Part shown: positions 1 through 6,500 of the stretch, in pieces
Numbering within the stretch: position 1 is the first letter of the stretch
Layout of the letters: each line of letters opens with the position of its first letter
Source: Hyphomicrobiales bacterium
GTDB taxonomy: Bacteria; Pseudomonadota; Alphaproteobacteria; Rhizobiales; S144-35
Direction: 5' to 3'
Assembly: GCA_015494185.1 (NCBI GenBank)
Contig: WGBT01000155.1
Location: 1 to 6,637, forward strand
Length of the DNA: 6,637 nt
Program-made: the position numbers and the translations under genes
Notes under the pieces: model-generated
What the model was told of the DNA's origin: nothing
Database searches by the model: none
What the model saw: only the letters and a program-made list of their open reading frames with translations

Positions 1-730
1 CCAGATCGACCGTTCCTTCAGGTAAGGTGACAGGGGTCAAAAACGGATGCAGACGGCTCAAGGCCGCCGCCCGGGCGAAATCCATCAGCTTGATGGTCTC
101 ATCTTTGAGCAGTTTTTTCACCAGCGGTGATTCCGCGGCTTGGACCAGAAAAACCGCATCCACGGCCCCTTGCCGCAACATTCGCACGGCGGCTTTTCCG
201 CCATAAGGCAAAAGCTGGGTATTGGTCTTGTTAAGGCCGACTTCTTTGAAAAGGGTTTGGGCGAGGGCGGCGGTGCCACTGCCATCGCGGCCAATGGCAA
301 CCCGCAGCCCCTGTAATTGATTGAGGCGGTCAAGGGTTTCATCGCTTCGGTAAAACAGCCAAACCGGTTCGAGGAAAACCCGGCCCAGCGAGCGCAGTTC
401 AGGTGCCTGGTGGCGGTTGCTGATTCCGCCTTGCACCAGCGCGAGGACAATGCCCGTGCTTTTATCCTGCAGCCGTTTGATATTTTCCACTGAGCCCGGC
501 GAGGCGAGAATTTTGAGTTTGACGCCTGATTTTGCCAGTTCGCGGGCATAGCTTTGGGCAAAACGGTAATAAGCGCCATTGGGGCTGCCTGTTGTGATGG
601 CAATTTCCGAGGGCGGTGCAGGATCGACAAAGCGCGCCACATACCAGCTGCCCGCCGCAATCAATAGCAAAGTCGGGATCAGAAACAGTAAGACATTGCG
701 AAACAGTTGCATCGGAGTGCGGCGCGTCAT
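1..730 (-). CDS. TAXI-family (TRAP-associated) solute-binding protein, membrane anchored; 3' end outside window
   Basis: The minus-strand frame opens at ATG 728-730 and stays open to the left edge (243 residues), so the C-terminus is missing. Residues about 10-33 are a hydrophobic segment with no convincing Ala-X-Ala cleavage site, suggesting a periplasmic protein anchored by its N-terminus. The TAXI fold follows: ITTGSPNGAYYRFAQSY at about 45-61, a PGSVENIKRL motif at about 78-87, LALVQGG at about 96-102, the IGRDGSGTAALAQTLF loop at about 146-161, and a late RLHPFLTPVTLPEG stretch at about 226-239. TAXI proteins capture small anionic or organic solutes, often for TRAP permeases. No permease gene is visible here, so the substrate and partner are unknown. 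An AGGAA ribosome site lies 10 nt upstream, supporting this start. The family call is firm; the transport role is inferred. Confidence 0.9.
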   Translation of the reverse strand, partial: MTRRTPMQLFRNVLLFLIPTLLLIAAGSWYVARFVDPAPPSEIAITTGSPNGAYYRFAQSYARELAKSGVKLKILASPGSVENIKRLQDKSTGIVLALVQGGISNRHQAPELRSLGRVFLEPVWLFYRSDETLDRLNQLQGLRVAIGRDGSGTAALAQTLFKEVGLNKTNTQLLPYGGKAAVRMLRQGAVDAVFLVQAAESPLVKKLLKDETIKLMDFARAAALSRLHPFLTPVTLPEGTVDL

Positions 731-760
731 AAAATCAAAATTCCTATGATAATAATTATA
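731..760 (-). promoter_or_regulatory. Candidate -10 box and ribosome site of the TAXI gene
   Basis: Read on the minus strand, a perfect TATAAT lies at 760-755 and an AGGAA at 745-741, 10 nt before the ATG. This would give a leader of roughly 20 nt. No good TTGACA-like box sits 16-18 bp upstream of the TATAAT, so the promoter is only a candidate. The ribosome site is more secure. Confidence 0.4.
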
Positions 761-953
761 TTGCGGGTTTAATGGTTAAATGGCTTGTCTCCAATAGGGA
801 GAAATCATTGTGGGGAGTTTAGCGGGCGAATAGGGCGGGAATCAATGCATTTCCCCGGCGCGCATCCGCAAAGAGGTGTTCTTTAAAAAAGATTCAATAT
901 CTATCTGTCGTAATCGGCATTCGACCTGATGAGCGAAGCCGTCTTCCCAGCAT

Positions 954-1142
954 CTTCTGGCCCAAACCTGTCCTTACTTTCCATGGTGAGCGTTTTTGCA
1001 TTTTCGACAAGTTTGTCAAGGGCCGCTGTAAGCGGCCGCGAAGCGGTTTAAACCCTTGACAAACTTGTCGAAAATGCCAGTGTCTCATCATGGAAAGTAA
1101 GGATGGATCGGACACTTTCTGTGAGGTTAAGCGCAGCCTTTT
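954..1142. repeat. Large palindromic intergenic element, copy 1
   Basis: The core is an interrupted inverted repeat. An inner perfect 25-bp stem pairs 998-1022 with 1053-1077, and an outer 19-bp stem (18 of 19 matched, the exception a possible G-T wobble) pairs 971-989 with 1085-1103. An 8/7-nt internal loop separates the two stems. The 30-nt terminal loop can form two small hairpins, GGCCGCT/AGCGGCC around GTA (1021-1037) and CCGC/GCGG around GAA (1036-1046); the first competes with the tip of the main stem. Similarity to copy 2 runs from CTTCTG at 954 to about 1142, which sets the approximate boundaries. There is no T-tract after the stem, so a simple terminator is unlikely. It could be a MITE-like or BIME-like mobile repeat or a structured RNA. 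No target-site duplication was identified. Confidence 0.85.
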
Positions 1143-1147
1143 AGATC

Positions 1148-1223
1148 TTTACACTTTTATCATTTATGATCAATTTACCCCCCCCCAACAGATACCCAAG
1201 ATCATGACCGGGGAAACAAAAAA
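1148..1223 (+). promoter_or_regulatory. cysQ leader: AT-rich palindrome, C9 tract, ribosome site
   Basis: Downstream of the palindromic element come TTTACA (1148-1153), a 12-bp palindrome ATCAT-TT-ATGAT (1159-1170) that includes TATGAT (1165-1170), nine consecutive C residues (1178-1186) and a GGGGAA ribosome site (1210-1215) 8 nt before the GTG start. TTTACA and TATGAT are only 11 bp apart, so they are not a normal -35/-10 pair. A seven-codon ORF (ATG 1204 to TGA 1227, MTGETKK) overlaps the cysQ start codon. The ribosome site is convincing; the promoter is not resolved. Confidence 0.4.
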
Positions 1224-2057
1224 GTGATTGAAAACAATGTCTTTGACCTGGTTGCTCCCTTGACGAAAACCGTTTGGGAGGCGGGCCGGGCGGTGATGGC
1301 GGTCTATGCCGATGAGCATATCGCCGTGGATGCGAAAGCCGATGCCTCCCCGGTCACGGCGGCGGACAAGGCTTCAGAAGCGATCATTTTACGTGATCTC
1401 GAGCGGTTGGTGCCGCAAATTCCGGTGATTTCTGAGGAGGCCGCCAGCGAAGGCCATATTCCGGCCATTGAAACCCGTTTTTTCCTGGTTGATCCGTTGG
1501 ATGGGACCAAGGAATTCATCACCCGCAATGGTGAGTTCACGCTCAACATCGGGCTGATTGAAAAGGGGGAACCGGTGTTGGGGATCGTTTATGCGCCGGC
1601 GATTTCGCAACTCTTTGTAACCCGTGGCGAAGGTGATGCCGCTGAAGGTGTGCTCGATGCCTCGCAAGAGGCCTTTCCCGATCTTTCTTTAAAACCCATT
1701 CGGGTGCGGCAACCCGATCCAAAAGGGCTGATTGCCGTGACCAGCCGTTCCCATATGAATGACAAGACCCGCGCCTATTTATCCGCCTATAAGATCGCCA
1801 AGACGGTGGCTTCAGGTTCGTCGTTGAAATTTTGTCAGGTGGCGCGGGGCCGTGCGGATGTCTATCCCCGGCTGGCGCGAACCATGGAGTGGGATACCGC
1901 CGCAGGCCATGCGGTGTTGCGCGCCGCGGGCGGTGAGGTGATCACTGAAGACGGGGCCCCATTACGCTATGGCAAAGTCCAACGCGGTTTCGACAATCCA
2001 GGTTTCATTGCCTGGGGACGGCGGCCTGAAACCACTGCCCCTGAAACCGCCGCCTAA
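1224..2057 (+). CDS. cysQ: 3'(2'),5'-bisphosphate nucleotidase CysQ
   Basis: This 277-residue protein belongs to the Mg-dependent, Li-sensitive inositol monophosphatase-like superfamily. CysQ removes the 3'-phosphate from PAP (and PAPS), clearing a toxic by-product of sulfate assimilation and phosphopantetheine transfer; it acts in the cytoplasm or at the inner membrane. Metal-site motifs are intact: DASPVTAAD at 40-48, EE at 71-72, DPLDGT at 90-95 followed by KEFITRNGEFTLNIGLI, and EWDTAAGHAVLRAAGG at 222-237. The KEF segment after DGT is characteristic of CysQ rather than inositol monophosphatase. The GTG start is chosen for the GGGGAA ribosome site 8 nt upstream; the next in-frame start would cut conserved sequence. 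Length is slightly above the typical 245-270, owing to a Pro/Thr/Ala-rich tail. It converges on panC across a 50-bp gap with no obvious terminator. No sulfate-assimilation genes lie nearby. Confidence 0.95.
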   Translation: MIENNVFDLVAPLTKTVWEAGRAVMAVYADEHIAVDAKADASPVTAADKASEAIILRDLERLVPQIPVISEEAASEGHIPAIETRFFLVDPLDGTKEFITRNGEFTLNIGLIEKGEPVLGIVYAPAISQLFVTRGEGDAAEGVLDASQEAFPDLSLKPIRVRQPDPKGLIAVTSRSHMNDKTRAYLSAYKIAKTVASGSSLKFCQVARGRADVYPRLARTMEWDTAAGHAVLRAAGGEVITEDGAPLRYGKVQRGFDNPGFIAWGRRPETTAPETAA

Positions 2058-2107
2058 GTTGCGAGGTGCCAGGCGGGTGAAGGGGGGAGAGGGGTAAGGC
2101 CTGTTTC

Positions 2108-3007
2108 TCACGAGGGTGAGGCTGGAGAGACGGCGAGATTGTCGATCAGCCGGGTGGCGCCCAAGAAGGCTGCGGCGAAGATCCGGGCTGGTTGTTGCAA
2201 ACGGGGCGCATCGGTGAGCCGGTCTTGCAAGGTTTCAGGGTCACGCAGCTCCAGATAGTCAATCCTGAAACCGGCCTGTTGCAGGGCCTTGCGGGCTTGG
2301 GCAAAGACGGCCTGAGGAGCCTGTCCCGCACGCAACGCGGCGGCCATTTCCTCGAGGGTAGCATAAAGCCGGGGGGCGGTTTGGCGTTGTTCATCACTCA
2401 AATAGGTGTTGCGTGAAGACAGCGCCAACCCGTCTGGCTCGCGAATGATGGGGTGAGCGAGAATTTCCACCGGCATATCAAGATCGCGGACCATTTGCCG
2501 GATCACCAAAAGTTGCTGATAGTCCTTCTCGCCGAACACGGCAAAATCCGGCTGGCATTGATTGAAGAGTTTGGCGACGATGGTGGTCACCCCGGCGAAA
2601 TGGCCAGGCCGCGAGGCGCCGCACAACACGTCCGTCAAACCGCTGACCGCAACAGTGGTGGCAAAGCCCGGGGGATAAATGCTATTGGTTTGAGGAGCAT
2701 AGATGAGATCACAGCCAGCCTCGCTCAACAGCCGGGCATCGGTGTCGAGCTGGCGCGGATAGGCGGCGAAATCTTCATTGGGGCCAAATTGTTTCGGATT
2801 GACGAAAACCGAGGCAACCACCTTGTTGCCCACCTTGCCGCCCACCTTGCAGCCATGAGCACGGGCGCGCTCGACCAGCGCCAAATGACCGGCATGAATG
2901 GCCCCCATGGTGGGGACCAAACCAATCCGCAACCCCGCCTGCTTCCAGGCCGCAACCTGCTCGCGCAGCCCGTGGATCTGTTTTTCAATGAGCGCTTTTT
3001 CTGCCAT
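2108..3007 (-). CDS. panC: Pantothenate synthetase (pantoate-beta-alanine ligase)
   Basis: PanC joins D-pantoate and beta-alanine, using ATP through a pantoyl-adenylate, to form pantothenate for coenzyme A; it is cytoplasmic and usually dimeric. The 299 residues carry the family's motifs: PTMGAIHAGH (32-41, the HIGH-type ATP site), FVNPKQF (68-74), CGASRPGHFAGV (129-140), FGEKDYQQ (158-165) and the KMSKS-like LSSRN (196-200). The best-known family members are about 280-285 residues. The excess is mainly an eight-residue insertion (GGKVGNKV, about 56-63) produced by a 12-bp tandem repeat, placed just before the VFVNP strand. The ATG at 3007 is preceded by AGGA 13 nt upstream, a rather long spacing. 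panB is not adjacent. The gene diverges from putA and converges with cysQ. A weak 5-bp hairpin overlaps the stop codon (2107-2120) but lacks a T-tract. Confidence 0.97.
   Translation of the reverse strand: MAEKALIEKQIHGLREQVAAWKQAGLRIGLVPTMGAIHAGHLALVERARAHGCKVGGKVGNKVVASVFVNPKQFGPNEDFAAYPRQLDTDARLLSEAGCDLIYAPQTNSIYPPGFATTVAVSGLTDVLCGASRPGHFAGVTTIVAKLFNQCQPDFAVFGEKDYQQLLVIRQMVRDLDMPVEILAHPIIREPDGLALSSRNTYLSDEQRQTAPRLYATLEEMAAALRAGQAPQAVFAQARKALQQAGFRIDYLELRDPETLQDRLTDAPRLQQPARIFAAAFLGATRLIDNLAVSPASPS
2819..2854. repeat. Three 12-bp tandem repeats inside panC
   Basis: Three consecutive 12-bp units lie at 2819-2830, 2831-2842 and 2843-2854. Each starts CACCTTG and ends GCC, differing only at the two bases between (TT, CC and CA on the plus strand). 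On the coding strand they encode GCKV, GGKV and GNKV. Removing two units would restore the usual spacing between the HIGH-motif helix and the VFVNP strand, so the array reads as an in-frame expansion. Confidence 0.9.
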
Positions 3008-3060
3008 GGGCTTTTGATTATCCTGTCAAGGCCGGGGGCACTGGTATCCACTGGTATGAT
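3008..3060 (-). promoter_or_regulatory. panC upstream region with 10-bp tandem repeat
   Basis: A 10-bp unit is repeated head to tail, CACTGGTATC (3039-3048) then CACTGGTATG (3049-3058), 32-51 bp upstream of the panC start. The spacing of one helical turn would suit an operator, but chance slippage is equally possible. AGGA at 3024-3021 is the likely ribosome site. No well-spaced -35/-10 pair was found. Confidence 0.3.
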
Positions 3061-3104
3061 GGCAGGCCATGCCGCGCTATTGAGACGACAACCAGCTTTT
3101 TCCT

Positions 3105-3292
3105 CTTCTGTCCCAGACCTGTCCTTACATTCCATGGTGAGCGTTTTTGCATTTTCGACAGGTTTGTCAAGGATTGCAACCGCTTCGCGGCGCCGAAGGC
3201 GTCCTTGACAAACCTGTCGAAAATGCCAGTGTCTCAGCATGGAATGTAAGGACTGATCTGACACTGTCTGTAAGGTTGAATGTAGACTTTTA
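3105..3292. repeat. Large palindromic intergenic element, copy 2
   Basis: This has the same architecture and orientation as copy 1. A perfect inner 25-bp stem pairs 3149-3173 with 3202-3226, and an outer 19-bp stem (18 of 19) pairs 3122-3140 with 3234-3252, with the same asymmetric internal loop. The loop (3174-3201) can form two adjacent triloop hairpins, CCGC-TTC-GCGG (3180-3190) and CGCC-GAA-GGCG (3191-3201). The left arm differs from copy 1 at three positions, and each has a matching change in the right arm, so base pairing is kept. Weaker inverted similarity extends about 20 bp beyond the outer stem on both sides. Confidence 0.85.
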
Positions 3293-3293
3293 C

Positions 3294-3320
3294 ATGTAAG
3301 GACGGATTTGACCTTGTCTG
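3294..3320. repeat. Partial duplicate of the element's right end
   Basis: Bases 3294-3320 match 3244-3270, exactly 50 bp earlier, at 23 of 27 positions without gaps, beginning ATGTAAGGAC and ending TGTCTG. Similarity fades after 3320. This is either a tandem duplication of the right terminus or the remnant of another element copy. Confidence 0.6.
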
Positions 3321-3408
3321 GGGGATTGTATGCTTGGGGGGATTTTCACCAATGATTCTTTTATTCTGCGCTGTGTTTCTTCGCCTAGCCTAGCCTTTCG
3401 CCTTGCTC

Positions 3409-3440
3409 TTGACATGCCAGCCGTTCAACAAACTTATTAT
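3409..3440 (+). promoter_or_regulatory. Candidate putA promoter
   Basis: A perfect TTGACA (3409-3414) is followed by an AT-rich stretch containing TATTAT (3435-3440), five of six bases of the -10 consensus. The 20-bp spacing is longer than the usual 16-18, so this promoter would be weak or need an activator. No sigma-54 type GG/GC pair was seen. Confidence 0.35.
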
Positions 3441-3477
3441 AAGATTTTGAAGTGACAGGGAACAAACAGGGAGCAAT

Positions 3478-3543
3478 ATGACAGGGCATGCTCAAATCCC
3501 ACCGGTATCATGGCCAAAACTTCTCATCAAGTTCCTCGGTTGA
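3478..3543 (+). CDS. Possible leader peptide overlapping the putA start
   Basis: A 21-residue ORF starts MTGHAQIPPVSWPK, runs in a different frame from putA and ends with TGA at 3541-3543, 31 bp past the putA ATG. It has the only purine-rich ribosome site in the region, AGGGAG (3468-3473), at a tight 4-nt spacing, whereas the putA ATG has no clear one. It contains three proline codons (3499, 3502, 3514), two of them adjacent and just before the putA start. A regulatory leader peptide is possible; an ORF this short may also be chance. I know of no homologue. Confidence 0.3.
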   Translation: MTGHAQIPPVSWPKLLIKFLG

Positions 3544-6500
3544 CGATAGACGGGCGTGACGCGATTGCGGCCGCCTATCTTGCCAGTGATGACGACATCT
3601 TGCCGCCCTTGATGGCTGCGGCCCAGTTCGATGCCACCACGGCCCGCCAGATCACCGCTCTGGCCCGGAAGCTGGCGGCCGTTGCGCGGGCTGGCCGCCG
3701 CAGTCAAACTTTTGGGGGTATTGATGCATTTTTGAGCGAATATGGGCTGAGCAATGAGGAAGGCGTGATCTTGATGTGCCTTGCCGAAGCCCTGTTGCGG
3801 ATACCGGATGCGGAAACCGCCGACAAGCTGATCAGGGATCGCATTGCAGATGGCAATTGGGCCCGGCATTTGGGGCAGTCTCCTTCGCTTTTGGTCAATG
3901 CCTCGACCTGGGCCTTGATGTTGACCGGGGAGGTGATCGAACTGGGCGAGGCGGCGGCGCAGGCGCCATTGGGGGTGCTCAAACGATTGGCCGCCCGGGT
4001 TGGCGAACCGGTCATTCGTGAGGCGCTGCGCCATGCGATGCGGATTTTGGGGGATCAGTTCGTGTTGGGGCGGAGCATCGAGGAGGCGTTGCGCCGTTCC
4101 GAGAAATGGGCCGAGCAAGGCTATCTGTTCTCTTATGACATGTTGGGCGAGGCGGCGCGCACCATGACTGACGCCGAGCGTTATTTTGAAGCCTATCATG
4201 AGGCCCTTGCCCCTATTGGCGCTGCGGCCGGGACGCTGGCGCCAGAGCCCAATACCGGGGCTGCTTCCATGTCTGCGGATGTCTTGTATACGCGGCCTGG
4301 CATTTCGGTCAAATTATCGGCCCTGCATCCACGTTTTGAGGCCGCCAAGCGGGACCGTCTGCATCAGGAACTGGCTCCCAAACTGTTGCAACTGGCCCGG
4401 GAGGCCAAGGCGCATCGGCTGACCTTGACCATCGATGCCGAGGAAGCGGAACGGCTGGATATAACCCTTGATCTGTTCGCGCGCATTTTTGCGGATGAAG
4501 CCTTGCAAGACTGGCCCGGGCTTGGCCTTGCGGTACAGGCTTATGGCAAACGCGCTCTGCCCGTATTGCGCTGGTTACGGAACTTGAGCGCAACTTACGG
4601 GCGGAAAATTCCAGTGCGGCTCGTCAAGGGGGCTTATTGGGATGCCGAGATCAAGTTTGCCCAAATCGCAGGTCTTGCCGACTATCCGGTGTTCACCCGC
4701 AAATCCGCAACCGATGTTTCATGGCTTGCCTGTATGCGGTTCTTGCTGGCCGCACCTGATGCCTTTTATCCGCAATTGGCCACCCATAACGCCTATTCCA
4801 TCGCCGCCGCCATGGTGGCGGGTGAGCGGATGGCAGAGGGAAAGCCCTTTGCGTTCGAGTTTCAGCGCCTGCATGGGATGGGGGCGGCGCTTTATCAGCC
4901 GGTGGTAAGGCCCGCCGATGGCAGCCAGCCGCATCGTTGCCGGATTTATGCCCCCGTTGGCCGCCATGAGGATTTGTTGGCCTATCTGGTTCGCCGACTG
5001 TTGGAGAACGGCGCCAATACTTCATTTGTCAACCGCTTGGCCGACGATGCCGCCCCGCTTGAGGAAATCATCCGCGATCCGTTACAGCGGCTGCGCGCGG
5101 GGCGATTGCTGCGCAATCCTCGAATTCCGAAACCGCCCGAACTTTACCAGCCGCAACGGGCCAACAGCCAGGGGCTGCCGCTATGGGAGGCGGGAGTGCG
5201 CACCGCTTTGCAGACGGCAATCGAGGCGGCCTTGAAGCAAGGTTTTGCAGCGGCGGCAATCGTTGGCGGCCAGGTCCAACAAACGGGCGGGGCGGTGAAG
5301 AAGGTGCAAAGCCCCCATGATCACCGCCTGACCGTGGGGCACGTTCGTCAGGCAACGGCTGCGGATGGCGACCGCGCTCTTGCGCTGGCGGTGGCGGCAC
5401 AACCTGATTGGGACCAAAGCGGCGGGGTGGTGCGGGCGGCACGGTTGGAAGCGGCGGCCGATCTCTTTGAGCAGCCAGACCATCGGGCGCGCCTGTTGGC
5501 CGTGATGATCCGCGAAACGGGCAAAACCCTTGACAATGCCCTTGCCGATTTGCGCGAGGCGGTGGATTTCCTGCGCTATTATGCCAGTGAAGCCCGGCGG
5601 TTGTTTGCCGCTCCGCAGCCATTGCCAGGGCCGACCGGGGAACGCAACAGCTTATCGCTGCATGGCCGCGGCGTGTTTGCTTGTATCAGCCCTTGGAATT
5701 TTCCGTTGGCGATTTTCACCGGTCAGGTTGCCGCAGCCCTTGCCGCTGGGAATGCGGTAGTGGCCAAACCGGCAGAGGCCGCTTCCCTGACCGCTTTTGA
5801 AGCCGTCAAACTGTTGCATCAGGCGGGGATTCCGGGGGATGTATTACATCTCTTGCCGGGGCCAGGCAGTGAGATTGGCGCCCAACTGATCAAAGACCAG
5901 CGAATTGCCGGGGTGGCCTTTACCGGGGGCAATCACACCGCGAGACGGATTGCGCAAACCTTGGCGGCCCGTGGCGGCCCGATGGTGCCGTTGATTGCGG
6001 AAACCGGGGGCATCAACACCATGATCGTCGATTCCACGGCCTTGCCCGAACAGGTGGTGCGGGATGTGGTCCGTTCAGCCTTCGACAGTGCAGGCCAGCG
6101 CTGTTCGGCCTTACGCATTCTTTGCTTGCAACAGGAAATCGCCGAGCCGGTGATTGATATGCTTGTGGGGGCGGTGCGGGAGCTGAGCCTTGGCGATCCG
6201 CTGGATTATGCCACCGATATTCCACCGGTGATCAGTGCGGCGGCTGCGGCCGATTTGAACGCTCACAAAGCCCATATGCGGCAGACCGCCCGTGAGCTCA
6301 TCGATCTGCCGGTGCCAAAATCATGTGCCCATGGCAGTTTTGTGGGGCCTGCGGTTTATCAAATCGATCACATCCATCAGGTTCGGCGTGAAGTCTTTGG
6401 GCCGATCCTGCATGTGGTGCGCTTTGATGGTGCTGCGCTGAGCCAGCTTTATGAGGACATCAACGGCCTTGGTTATGGGCTGACCCTTGGGCTGCATAGC

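Larger units (their letters stand above)
731..1223. other. Divergent intergenic region between the TAXI gene and cysQ
   Basis: This 493-bp spacer holds no believable protein gene. Next to the TAXI gene it is AT-rich and carries the candidate promoter. From about 780 to 950 I see no recognisable signal beyond short A/T runs near 880-890. From 954 to about 1142 it holds copy 1 of a large palindromic element. The last 80 bp form the cysQ leader. A minus-strand open frame at 894-1115 is an artefact of the palindrome. Confidence 0.7.
3008..3509. other. Divergent intergenic region between panC and putA
   Basis: This spacer of about 500 bp contains the panC upstream repeats, copy 2 of the palindromic element (3105-3292), a partial duplicate of its right end (3294-3320), and a putA leader with a TTGACA-containing candidate promoter and a short upstream ORF. 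Between about 3325 and 3405 I see only a short tandem CCTAG repeat near 3384-3395. No putR-like (Lrp-family) regulator gene is encoded here, although one often sits divergent to putA in alphaproteobacteria. Confidence 0.7.

Noticed and set aside
118..660. Minus-strand ORF of 180 codons near the left edge
   Set aside because: It is an alternate frame of the TAXI gene, whose true frame starts at 730, shows family motifs and runs off the edge.
1014..1061. Outward TTGACA boxes in the palindrome arms as a two-way promoter
   Set aside because: No acceptable -10 box lies 16-18 bp downstream in either direction; the TTGACA is part of the symmetric stem.
894..1115. Minus-strand ORF of 73 codons starting MSDPSLLSMMRHWHFRQ across palindrome copy 1
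   Set aside because: It lies wholly over the palindrome, and a near-identical opening recurs in copy 2. After the shared arm the frames differ, as expected of repeat DNA that is open by chance. No ribosome site supports it.
954..1142. Palindrome as a Rho-independent terminator
   Set aside because: No T-tract follows either side of the stem, and both copies lie upstream of gene starts rather than after stop codons.
1159..1170. ATCAT-TT-ATGAT palindrome as a known operator
   Set aside because: It is short, AT-rich and single; no regulator family could be assigned.
2107..2120. Small hairpin CTCAC/GTGAG at the panC stop as a terminator for cysQ or panC
   Set aside because: The stem is only 5 bp, with no T-run on either strand.
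2725..3264. Minus-strand ORF of 179 codons starting in palindrome copy 2 and running through panC
   Set aside because: It is antisense-frame overlap with the real panC frame and begins inside the repeat; the only shared sequence with copy 1 comes from the repeat arm.
5068..5622. Long minus-strand open frame opposite putA, and others within 3492-6596
   Set aside because: These are shadows of the continuous putA frame, with Pro/Arg-rich low-complexity translations and no family resemblance.
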